Assembly: GCA_020160875.1 (NCBI GenBank)
Contig: JAIUPE010000002.1
Location: 64,084-105,055, forward strand
DNA length: 40,972 bases
Direction of reading: 5' to 3'
DNA from: Pseudomonadota bacterium
GTDB taxonomy: Bacteria > Pseudomonadota > Alphaproteobacteria > Rhodospirillales > Rhodospirillaceae
Shown piece after piece: positions 14,772 through 22,252 of the stretch. Every line of letters begins with the position of its first letter. Within the stretch, counting starts at the first letter, position 1. The notes beneath the pieces are model-generated. The model was not told where the DNA came from, ran no database searches, and saw nothing but the letters and a program-made list of their open reading frames with translations. The position numbers and the translations under genes were made by a program.

Positions 14772-16703
14772 ATGGCTAAGCGGCGTAAGTCCGAGGACGA
14801 CGGCGAGACCGGCGATGATGCGCCCGTCCGTAAGAAGTCCAGCAAGGGCGTGAAGTCACGGCGGGGCCTCGCGCTCGCCGGCCTGCTTTTCACCAATGCG
14901 CTCGCGGCCCTTATCCTGCTCGGCGCGGTCGGCGCCGGGGTTTTGGGTTTCTTTGCCCTCGATCTTCCCGCCGTCGACGAAGCGGTCCTGACCCGCCGCC
15001 CCAACATCAAAGTGGTCGACGCCAATTCGTGGGAAATCGCGAACTTCGGGGACATCTATGGTCCGGCCATCGACCTGCGCAAACTTCCCCCGCATGTGCC
15101 CGGCGCGGTGATCGCGGTCGAGGACCGGCGCTTCTATGAACATCATGGCGTTGATCCGCGTGGCTTGGCCCGCGCCATGTGGGTGAACCTGCAAGCCGGC
15201 GAAGTTGCGCAAGGCGGCTCCACCATCACCCAGCAGGTGGCAAAAAACCTGTTCCTGACGCCGGACCGCACTCTTTCGCGTAAGGTGAAGGAAGCGCTGC
15301 TGGCGCTGAAGCTGGAACAGCGCTTCACTAAAGATGAAATTCTCGCGCTCTATCTGAACCGTGTTTACTTCGGTTCTGGCACCTACGGCATCGAAGCCGC
15401 CGCCGACCGCTATTTCGGTAAAAAGGCGAAGGACCTCACGGTCTATCAGGCGGCCATGCTTGCGGGGCTTTTGAAAGCGCCGTCGCGCTATAATCCTGTG
15501 CGCGATCCCGATCTCGCCAAAACGCGCACCGAGGTCGTGCTCTCGACGATGGTCGACACGGGCGTGCTGACACCCGAGCAGGGCCAGGCCGCGTTGAAGA
15601 ACGCCAGCCGCGCATTGCAAAGCGTGATCAACCCCACGGTTTATGGCCGCTATTTCGCGGATTGGGTTGTCTCGCAGGCTGAAGACTATGTGGGCTCGGT
15701 CGACCGTGATCTCGTCATTTATACGACGCTTGACGGCCGTCTGCAGAACGCCTCGGAAAAGATCCTCGTTAAGCATCTCGATAAATCAGGCGAGAAGCTG
15801 AAGGTCGAGCAGGGCGCTATCGTCGTGCTGAACACCGACGGCGCCGTACGCGCGATGGTCGGCGGCAAGGATTACGGTGAGAGTCAGTTCAACCGCGCGA
15901 CCCAGGCCCTGCGTCAGCCGGGCTCGGCATTCAAACCCTTCGTTTATGTCGCGGCCGTCGAAGCGGGCTACCGCCCGGATGACATGGTCACCGACGCGCC
16001 CATCAAGATCGGTAAGTGGAAGCCGCAGAATTTCACCAAGACCTACGAAGGTCCTGTGACGGTGGAACACGCGCTGTTCAAATCGCTCAACACCGCTGCG
16101 GTTCGTCTCGCGCAGTTCGTCGGCCCGCGCGCGATTGTCGATACGGCTCATCGCTTGGGTATTTCGGAAGACCTGAAGCCAGAACTCTCGTTGGCTCTGG
16201 GTTCAGGCGAAGTCACGTTGCTTGAGCTCTCCGGCGCTTATGCGCCCTTTGCCAATGGTGGATTTGGCGCCACGCCCTACGCCATCACCATGATCACCGA
16301 CCGCGACGGGAAGATCCTTTATAAGCGCGGGGGCGGTGGTTTCGGCCGCGTCTTGGAACCGCAGGTCGTCGGTATCATGAATCATATGATGACTCAGGTG
16401 ATCACCCAGGGGACGGGCACGGCCGCGGCCTTTGGTTTCCCCGCCGCCGGCAAGACCGGTACCAGCTCGGACTTCCGCGATGCCTGGATGATGGGCTTCA
16501 CAGCCGACTTCGTGGCAGGGGTATGGGTTGGGAACGACGAAGGCGCTAGCATGAAGGGCGTAACGGGGGGCGGCCTCCCGGCGCTGATCTGGCGCGATGT
16601 GATGACCGAAGCTCATGTGGGTCATCAGCCGCACGTCCTGCCTGGCATGGAGCCGGAGAACGAGGACTTCATCGGCCGGTTCCTCTCGGTCTTCAAAAGC
16701 TAG
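14772..16703 (+). CDS. Class A penicillin-binding protein (PBP1A family)
   Basis: A 643-residue bifunctional peptidoglycan synthase. A basic cytoplasmic tail is followed by one transmembrane helix at about residues 33-62. The glycosyltransferase 51 domain carries the catalytic EDRRFYEHHG (E117) and GGSTITQQVAKNL at 148-160. The transpeptidase domain has the acylation motif SAFK (S385, K388), the SLN motif at 438-440 and KTG at 561-563. It polymerises lipid II and crosslinks stem peptides in the periplasm. The length is slightly short for classical PBP1A and fits the compact PBP1A-family form of many alphaproteobacteria. No strong ribosome binding site precedes ATG 14772, but no other start fits. 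It precedes, with a 626-base gap, a cell wall hydrolase. Confidence 0.95.
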   Translation: MAKRRKSEDDGETGDDAPVRKKSSKGVKSRRGLALAGLLFTNALAALILLGAVGAGVLGFFALDLPAVDEAVLTRRPNIKVVDANSWEIANFGDIYGPAIDLRKLPPHVPGAVIAVEDRRFYEHHGVDPRGLARAMWVNLQAGEVAQGGSTITQQVAKNLFLTPDRTLSRKVKEALLALKLEQRFTKDEILALYLNRVYFGSGTYGIEAAADRYFGKKAKDLTVYQAAMLAGLLKAPSRYNPVRDPDLAKTRTEVVLSTMVDTGVLTPEQGQAALKNASRALQSVINPTVYGRYFADWVVSQAEDYVGSVDRDLVIYTTLDGRLQNASEKILVKHLDKSGEKLKVEQGAIVVLNTDGAVRAMVGGKDYGESQFNRATQALRQPGSAFKPFVYVAAVEAGYRPDDMVTDAPIKIGKWKPQNFTKTYEGPVTVEHALFKSLNTAAVRLAQFVGPRAIVDTAHRLGISEDLKPELSLALGSGEVTLLELSGAYAPFANGGFGATPYAITMITDRDGKILYKRGGGGFGRVLEPQVVGIMNHMMTQVITQGTGTAAAFGFPAAGKTGTSSDFRDAWMMGFTADFVAGVWVGNDEGASMKGVTGGGLPALIWRDVMTEAHVGHQPHVLPGMEPENEDFIGRFLSVFKS

Positions 16704-17329
16704 CTCGGATTCTCCTTATATGAGACAGCGGCGCGGCGTTCCGGCGTCGAGCCCTATTTTATTGGGATTTTGCGCGGAAAAATGGTGCGACTCTCAATGA
16801 AATCACGCTTTCTCTGTGGGGATCGTCACAAAAAGGCCTGAAAAATCGATCTTTCTTTGAAATTTTCTTTCGAAATTTCGGAGGGCCGGCCATTTGGGCT
16901 GGCATAATGGTTAACGCTGGCCGGCGTCCCCCAAGGTACTGAAATACAGTCCGAAATCTCGTCCCCGTCGCGGCTCTTAGGCGACGTAAACGCGTAATTT
17001 AATTTCAATTTGGACAGATCGTGACGGGATCATGTCAAACAAAGCAATGATCCACCTCTGTTTAACCACATTCGCGCAAGAATATTTGGGTTGTCAGGAT
17101 ATTCGGTCGCTCCCAATTATCCGCCCCGACACAAAGGCACACCCGCAGAAGGGGGGCCGACCGCGGAGAGTGGGGAGAGACGCTCTAAACTTGCGGACCG
17201 GGAGTTTGAGCTACTAACGAGAGCCAGCACACAACCGGAGCTGGCCGCGATCACAGGGAACACGACGAAAAACCGGGCGTTCACATCCCGGCGGCGGTGC
17301 TCTGTCGATTTAGACAAGGAAGACGTGCT
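16704..17329 (+). other. Long intergenic region between the PBP and SleB-like genes
   Basis: No convincing gene is visible here. The stretch 16780-17060 is clearly richer in A+T than its neighbours. It holds a weak AT-rich hairpin (16859-16865 with 16873-16879) directly followed by a perfect 8-bp G+C-rich inverted repeat (GCCGGCCA at 16885-16892 with TGGCCGGC at 16918-16925). An open frame from TTG 17091 overlaps the SleB-like start by four bases, but it is low in complexity. The region could hold a small RNA or a regulated promoter. Confidence 0.5.
17091..17120 (+). promoter_or_regulatory. Possible promoter of the SleB-like hydrolase
   Basis: TTGTCA at 17091-17096 and AATTAT at 17115-17120, separated by 18 bases, resemble a sigma-70 type promoter. 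It would give a leader of about 200 bases. The match is modest and is offered only as a candidate. Confidence 0.3.
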
Positions 17330-18052
17330 GTGATCCGATCAAGCTTCCTCTCTCAGGCTGGCGCCGCCATGCGCGCGTGTGTGGCTGTGCTTGCGTTTGC
17401 GGCCGCCGGCGCAACGGCGGCCCGGGCTGCCGACATCCCGGCCGACCTCAACATCGACCTGTCCTCCGTCGTCGTCTCCAAGGACGAACTCGTCTGCCTG
17501 GCGCTCAATGACTATTGGGAAGCGCGTAGCGAGACCATGGCGGGGCGTATCGCCGTCGCCCAGGTCGTCATGAACCGCGCGATGGATTCCCGCTTCCCCT
17601 CGAACATCTGTGAAGTGGTGAAGCAGAACTTCTTCCAGGGCGCGCTCAACAAGTGTCAGTTCTCGTGGTTCTGCGACGATCGCGCCGACACGCCGTATGA
17701 AGCCGACGCTTGGCGAACCTCACTGAAGATCGCTGCGGCGATGCTGCAGAAAGACTCTTCGATCCCCGATCCTACCGGCGGCGCCCTCTGGTATCACGCC
17801 GATCACGTTCGCCCATCGTGGACCGGCAACTATGAAACCACCACCATGATCGGCAGCCATGTGTTTTACCGTGACGCCGACAGCCCGAATCGTCAGCAGG
17901 CGCGCAAGCCGTTCATCTACCGTCTGAACGCTTTCGCGGAATATGTGAGCAAGCATCAGGGCCGCCGTACGACGGCCGTGGCCTCGGCCGCGACCAGCTC
18001 AACCGTACCGATGCAACGCGGCGCCGCTCCGGTTCAGCCAATCGCGCGCTAA
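17330..18052 (+). CDS. SleB-type cell wall hydrolase (Hydrolase_2)
   Basis: A 240-residue exported protein with a signal segment ending around ARA at residue 33. A domain of the SleB/CwlJ hydrolase family follows (about 52-200). Family hallmarks are CLALNDYWEARSETMAGRIAVAQVVMNR-type sequence with the conserved acidic residues E64 and E68, then VVKQNFFQGA, CQFSWFCD, and GALWYHADHVRPSW near the end. Such enzymes cut peptidoglycan glycan strands. In non-sporulating alphaproteobacteria they are thought to remodel the wall, which fits the neighbouring PBP gene. GTG 17330 was chosen because AAGGA lies about nine bases upstream. The last 54 bases overlap the end of the convergent metallopeptidase gene; the C-terminal tail there is low complexity, rich in Ala, Thr and Ser. 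Confidence 0.88.
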   Translation: MIRSSFLSQAGAAMRACVAVLAFAAAGATAARAADIPADLNIDLSSVVVSKDELVCLALNDYWEARSETMAGRIAVAQVVMNRAMDSRFPSNICEVVKQNFFQGALNKCQFSWFCDDRADTPYEADAWRTSLKIAAAMLQKDSSIPDPTGGALWYHADHVRPSWTGNYETTTMIGSHVFYRDADSPNRQQARKPFIYRLNAFAEYVSKHQGRRTTAVASAATSSTVPMQRGAAPVQPIAR

Positions 18053-18751
18053 ACCGGCTTCGCGGCGCATTTCGGGATCACGAACGTAAGTGTCCAGCAC
18101 TTCGTCGACTGTGCGCCAGAACGCGTGCCCGTGATTGAGATGCCGCAGATGCGCGACTTCGTGCGCGGCCACGTAGGTTAAAACGGGCAGCGGCGCGAGG
18201 ATCAGCCGCCAGGAAAAGGACAGCCGCCCGTCTGGAGAACAGCTCCCCCAGCGGGAACAGGTGTCGCGCACGGTCACATGTTTGACCTTGCAGGCGATCT
18301 GTTCGGCCATGGCATGCACCATAGGCGTCAGAACACGGCGCGTTTCGTCCTTGAGCCAATCCGTCATACGCCGTGCCGCGAATTCGGGCCGGCCGGAGAT
18401 CATCACGGTCTCGCCGTCGCGCCACACCCCGCCGCGGCCTTCAGGCGCTAAGCGTAGGATGTGATCCTTGCCTGCGATGGGAATGCTGGCGCCGTCGGCG
18501 AAGCGGATCGGTGTGGGAAGCGCGGACAGATGCTGTCTGATCCAGTCCACGCGGCTGGCCAGGAATTTCAAGGTGACTGCGGCGCTCGCGCGTCTTGGCC
18601 GCACGAGGACGATCTGGCCCGCGGCCGGATCGAGGCGTACGCAGAGCCGGCGCGCACGCGGGTTATGAACGCACACCACGCGCGCGGCGAGATCGGCGGG
18701 CAGGGCCTGCGTGAGATCAAGCTCGACGTCGAAGCCGGCACTTACCCTCAT
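17999..18751 (-). CDS. YgjP-like (DUF45) zinc metallopeptidase
   Basis: A 250-residue protein of the YgjP/DUF45 family, related to M48-type peptidases. The zinc site HEVAH is at residues 197-201, with a third histidine in HLNHGHAFW just after. The conserved SRWGSCS (166-172) lies before it, as is typical. There is no signal peptide, so it is probably cytoplasmic. The physiological substrate is not established for the family. The start ATG overlaps the stop of the YcgN-type gene (ATGA), so it is translated from the end of the long ccm-SCO1 transcript. The 3' end runs 54 bases into the convergent SleB-like gene, an unusually deep antisense coding overlap. Confidence 0.88.
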   Translation of the reverse strand: MRVSAGFDVELDLTQALPADLAARVVCVHNPRARRLCVRLDPAAGQIVLVRPRRASAAVTLKFLASRVDWIRQHLSALPTPIRFADGASIPIAGKDHILRLAPEGRGGVWRDGETVMISGRPEFAARRMTDWLKDETRRVLTPMVHAMAEQIACKVKHVTVRDTCSRWGSCSPDGRLSFSWRLILAPLPVLTYVAAHEVAHLRHLNHGHAFWRTVDEVLDTYVRDPEMRREAGLARDWLNRSGAALHRYG

Positions 18752-19176
18752 GGAACGATGTGGTCCTCCAAGGGCCCCGCGTCGCGCTCCGAGATAACGC
18801 GTCCCCGCACGGAGATGCCCGCGGCGTGAACGCTCTCCGGGTCATGGGTGATGAGAGGATGCCATTGCGGCAGATCTTCGCCCGCCGCGACCAGACGGTA
18901 GGCGCAGGTGCTCGGCAGCCAGGCGAGATCCGCGACATTGTCCGGCGTCAGCACGACGCAGTCGCGCACCAGGCGCTTGCGGCGCGGATAGTTTTTACAT
19001 TTGCAGGTGTCGCCATCCAGAAGGCGGCAAGCCACGTTGGTTTTGAGGGCGGGCCCCTTGGGCTGAGCGATCTTATGCAGACAGCATTGCCCGCATCCAT
19101 CGCACAAACTTTCCCATTCTTCCGGTGTCATCTCCGCCAGCGTTTTGGTGCGCCAGAACGCGGCCCGCGTGGTCAC
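18748..19176 (-). CDS. YcgN / UPF0260 family cysteine-cluster protein
   Basis: A 142-residue protein of the YcgN (UPF0260) branch of the YkgJ-type CxxCxxCC family. CDGCGQCC lies at residues 25-32, and a further cysteine group follows in CRLLDGDTCKCKNYPRR, together suggesting a bound metal or Fe-S/zinc cluster. The function is unknown. The start is GTG, overlapping the stop of the SCO1-like gene (GTGA), and the stop overlaps the metallopeptidase ATG, so all three genes are translationally coupled. An upstream in-frame extension exists, but it would lie over the SCO1 coding region in a different frame and has no family similarity. Confidence 0.88.
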   Translation of the reverse strand: MTTRAAFWRTKTLAEMTPEEWESLCDGCGQCCLHKIAQPKGPALKTNVACRLLDGDTCKCKNYPRRKRLVRDCVVLTPDNVADLAWLPSTCAYRLVAAGEDLPQWHPLITHDPESVHAAGISVRGRVISERDAGPLEDHIVP

Positions 19177-19793
19177 TTCGCGACCTCGCGGCGGATATAG
19201 TCCGCGATGTCCTTGCCGGTCGCGCCCGTCGAGAAGTGGGTGAGATACTTCCCTTCGGGATCCATGAGGAAGATGAGCCCGCTGTGTTCGACGGTGTAGT
19301 CGCCCGTCTCCTTGCCCTCGGCGTCCTTCATGGGCGCCTTGCGGTAGAAGACGCGGAACGCTTTTGTTGCGGCCGTGACCTGATCGACGGTCCCGGTAAG
19401 TCCGACAAAGCGCGGGTGGAACGCGCTGACGTAAGCGCCCACCGCTTCGACCGTGTCGCGTTCGGGGTCGACGCTGATGAAGACCGGCGTCACGCGCTCG
19501 CCGGCAGGGCCAGCCTGTTCGATGCCGTCGGTCATGACTTGCAGCGTCAGCGGACAGATGTCCGGGCAATGTGTGAATCCGAAGAAGAGCAGGTGATAGC
19601 CGCCGAGGAGATTGGCTTCGGTGAAGGTGTTGCCCTTGCCGTCGACCAGCGTGAATGGGCCGCCGATCGCAACCGTGCCGCCGGTATCGCCGGACGGCGG
19701 CGCTTGCGGACGCAGGCCCGGATAGTAGAGCGCAAGCATCGCGAAGGTGCCGAGGAGGATGATCGAAGCGATAAGGAGCCGGCGGATGATCAT
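19173..19793 (-). CDS. SCO1/SenC-type copper chaperone
   Basis: A 206-residue membrane-anchored thioredoxin-fold protein. One N-terminal transmembrane helix (residues 5-23) is followed by the SCO copper site CPDIC, with C76 and C80. The third ligand is H170 in VEHSGLIFL. ISVDPERDT at about 106-114 is also typical. SCO proteins insert copper into the CuA centre of cytochrome c oxidase or keep its cysteines reduced. It follows ccmI by seven bases, so heme attachment and copper delivery genes share one transcript. The length is usual for the family. The assignment is firm; the specific oxidase served is not visible here. Confidence 0.92.
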   Translation of the reverse strand: MIIRRLLIASIILLGTFAMLALYYPGLRPQAPPSGDTGGTVAIGGPFTLVDGKGNTFTEANLLGGYHLLFFGFTHCPDICPLTLQVMTDGIEQAGPAGERVTPVFISVDPERDTVEAVGAYVSAFHPRFVGLTGTVDQVTAATKAFRVFYRKAPMKDAEGKETGDYTVEHSGLIFLMDPEGKYLTHFSTGATGKDIADYIRREVAK

Positions 19794-19800
19794 GCGCGCA

Positions 19801-21219
19801 TTACTTCAACAACTGCAGACGGCGGTCAATTTCATTGCGCAGGGCCGAACCTTCCTGCGTCGCCTTTTGCGCTTTTTGCCAGAAGCCGCGCGCGCCGGCC
19901 GTGTCGCCCGTCTTCGCGCGGCCAAGGCCGGCGAGGTAGAGCGCCTCGGGTTGCTCGGGCTGCAGCTTCAGGATTTCGGCGACGGTCGCGTTCAGTTCCG
20001 GCGGCAGCGGCGCTTGCGCATTCGGATCGACATCCATCATCAGGAGGCCAGCGTACTGCAGCCGCGGGGTAACGTCGGCGGGCTTGAGGGCGATGGCCTT
20101 CTTATAAGCCTCACCGGCCTTGTCCGGCTGACGCAGCACGGTGTAGGAGCGGCCCAGCATCATCCAGCCGTCGTAGTCGGCGGGGTTCTGCTCGAGACGT
20201 GCGGCAAGTCCGGCCACCATGCCCTCGATCATTTTGGTCTGTTCGGGATCGTCGCCGGGCCCGGCCGCGGGCGTAGCGGGGGCGGATGCCGGCGGGGCCT
20301 TCGTCGCCGCCATGGCTTGCGCGGTGGCTTTGGCGTCCTGAGGCAGAAGATCGAGGGGATGCTTGGGCTCAACCGACATGGGCGCGATGCTTGCATCCTG
20401 CGCGACGGCCGCCATTTGCTGGCGCACCATGTCCACCCACGGGGCATCGGCGGGCGCCGAGCCCGTAAGCTCGCGCCAAATCGCGATCGCGTTCTTCGGG
20501 TTGCCGTTACCGGCCTGTTCAAGACCGAGGTAGAAGCGCGCACGCGGATCGTTGCGGTCGAGGGTGAGCGCGCTCATGAGCGCGGCATGCGCCTCCTCGG
20601 TGACGCGTCCGTTCTGCATCGCCGACAAGGCTTCCCCAAGGCTTGAATAGGCTTCGGCATTGGGCTGAAGTTCCGTCAGACGTTTGAATGCCTGGGCGGC
20701 GTCTTCGAAACGGCCGAGCTCCCTGTAGGTACGGCCAAGGATCGCGTACCCTTCCGGATTGTTGGGTTCGCTGGCCACCCGGGCCGCAAGCCGGTCCACG
20801 AGGGCATCGATGTCCGTGGTCGGCATATCGCCGCTGCCGCGGGCTTCCAGCGCGGCGAGCTGCGCCTGCTCGGGGTCCGGCGTGCCAACCTTCAGGTAAA
20901 CGCTAATGGCAATGAGCGGAACGGCAACGGCCGTGATGCCGACGCCGATCAATCGCGAGCGATTGGTGCCGGTGGTGACCGTTTCCGCCGGCGCGCGCCC
21001 GACCGCGAGGATACGCCGCTGAATCTCAAGGCGCGCCGCGTCGGCCTCCGAGGCCGTGAGAACGCCGCGTGCGAGATCGCGATCGACTTCCTTCAGTTGG
21101 TCCTGAAAGACGGTGATGTCGTAGTCGGCGCGGGTCGCGACGGATTGTCCGCGGCGCAAGACCGGCCACGCGAGTACGCCGACAACAACAAGACTGATTC
21201 CAAGCGCGATCCAGATCAT
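19801..21219 (-). CDS. ccmI: Cytochrome c maturation protein CcmI
   Basis: A 472-residue apocytochrome c chaperone. The N-terminus has two transmembrane helices (about 1-20 and 95-113) with a cytoplasmic loop carrying DQLKEVDRDLARG between them, the CcmI-1 module. A long periplasmic TPR region follows, with tetratricopeptide units such as AYSSLGEAL, GWMMLGRSYTVL and ALYLAGLGRAKTG. CcmI binds the C-terminus of apocytochrome c and hands it to CcmF-CcmH. The linker around residues 290-320 is rich in Ala and Pro. Its ATG overlaps the ccmH stop (ATGA), showing tight coupling. The length is within the normal alphaproteobacterial range. Confidence 0.93.
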   Translation of the reverse strand: MIWIALGISLVVVGVLAWPVLRRGQSVATRADYDITVFQDQLKEVDRDLARGVLTASEADAARLEIQRRILAVGRAPAETVTTGTNRSRLIGVGITAVAVPLIAISVYLKVGTPDPEQAQLAALEARGSGDMPTTDIDALVDRLAARVASEPNNPEGYAILGRTYRELGRFEDAAQAFKRLTELQPNAEAYSSLGEALSAMQNGRVTEEAHAALMSALTLDRNDPRARFYLGLEQAGNGNPKNAIAIWRELTGSAPADAPWVDMVRQQMAAVAQDASIAPMSVEPKHPLDLLPQDAKATAQAMAATKAPPASAPATPAAGPGDDPEQTKMIEGMVAGLAARLEQNPADYDGWMMLGRSYTVLRQPDKAGEAYKKAIALKPADVTPRLQYAGLLMMDVDPNAQAPLPPELNATVAEILKLQPEQPEALYLAGLGRAKTGDTAGARGFWQKAQKATQEGSALRNEIDRRLQLLK

Positions 21220-21674
21220 GGTGTGCGCTCTCCGGGCGCGAGTTCTTCAAGCGTGGCTTTTTCCTCTGGACTCAGTGGCGCCGGACCTGCGACGGGCGTT
21301 CCGTGCAGACGGCGATAAACCACAACAGCGCCCAGAAGGAGCACGATGAAGGGACCGAACCACAGAAGATAGGTGCTCGCCATGAAACGGGGTTTCAGAA
21401 GGACGTAGTCGCCGTAACGGCTGACAAGGAACTGAATGACTTGTTCGTTGCTGTCGCCGGCCAAGATGCGCGTGCGCAGCAGAAGCCGCATGTCCTTGGC
21501 AATATCGGCGTTGGATTCGTCGATGGTCTCGTTCTGGCAGACCACGCAGCGCAAGTGCTTGCTGACCTCGCGGGCGCGGGCCTCGAGGGCGGGATCTTTC
21601 AGCATCTCGCTCGGTTCGACGGCATGAACCGCGCCGGCGAAGAAGAGGGCGAACAGAAGGACGAGGATTCTCAT
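21216..21674 (-). CDS. ccmH: Cytochrome c maturation protein CcmH (CycL type)
   Basis: A 152-residue thiol oxidoreductase of the heme lyase complex. It has a signal peptide (1-18), the LRCVVCQNETI motif with C43 and C46 that reduces the apocytochrome CxxCH disulfide, a three-helix domain, and a C-terminal membrane helix at about 105-122. It works with CcmF and CcmI. This is the short form without a fused CcmI part, as in most alphaproteobacteria. The start overlaps the ccmG stop (ATGA), and the stop overlaps the ccmI start. Confidence 0.95.
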   Translation of the reverse strand: MRILVLLFALFFAGAVHAVEPSEMLKDPALEARAREVSKHLRCVVCQNETIDESNADIAKDMRLLLRTRILAGDSNEQVIQFLVSRYGDYVLLKPRFMASTYLLWFGPFIVLLLGAVVVYRRLHGTPVAGPAPLSPEEKATLEELAPGERTP

Positions 21675-22252
21675 TTATTGAGCTGCGCGATGAGGGGCTG
21701 AATCGTGTCGCGCCAAACTTCACGGGTGATGATCCCGGTCACTTTGTAGCGGATGATGCCTTCCTTATCGATCAGGAAGGATTCCGGCGCGGCGGTCACG
21801 CCGAGATTGATGATGGTCTGACTGTGCGGGTCCTGGCCGATCTTGGTGAAAGGATTCCCGTACTTCTCCAGCCACGCGAGGCTGCGTTCAGGCGTGTCAC
21901 GCCAGGCGATCCCATAGATCGGGATTTCACCCGTCTTGGCGATCTCCATCAGGAACGGATGCTCGACGGTGCAGGCCACGCACCAGGAGCCCCAGATGTT
22001 GATGAGGCTCACCTTGCCCTTGAGGTCGTTGCTGGTGAACGCGTCACCCAGGCCCGGCAGCGGCGGAAGATTGAACTCCGGCGCCGGTGTGTTCAACAGA
22101 ACGGTCGGAATGACCTTCGGGTCATAGCCACCGGAAATGTCGGACAAGCGCTTGGCGAATACGCCGCCGAGGGCCAGGACGGCCGCGAGCGGAATAAGGT
22201 ACGGCCAGCGCTTGGCGCGCGGCTTGGTGTCGGGGGCGGTTGTGTCGGTCAT
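21671..22252 (-). CDS. ccmG: Thiol:disulfide interchange protein CcmG/DsbE
   Basis: A 193-residue membrane-anchored thioredoxin-like protein. One N-terminal helix (about 17-33) is followed by the thioredoxin fold with WCVAC at residues 90-94 and the family's GIAWRDTPE and GVTAAPESFLID (cis-proline) stretches. It keeps CcmH and apocytochrome thiols reduced in the periplasm. ATG 22252 overlaps the ccmF stop (ATGA). An upstream extension would lie over ccmF in another frame and is not real. Confidence 0.95.
   Translation of the reverse strand: MTDTTAPDTKPRAKRWPYLIPLAAVLALGGVFAKRLSDISGGYDPKVIPTVLLNTPAPEFNLPPLPGLGDAFTSNDLKGKVSLINIWGSWCVACTVEHPFLMEIAKTGEIPIYGIAWRDTPERSLAWLEKYGNPFTKIGQDPHSQTIINLGVTAAPESFLIDKEGIIRYKVTGIITREVWRDTIQPLIAQLNK

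Noticed and set aside
17091-17333. A possible 80-codon gene overlapping the SleB-like start by GTGA
   Set aside because: It starts with TTG without a binding site, is compositionally random, and resembles nothing; the four-base overlap alone is weak evidence.
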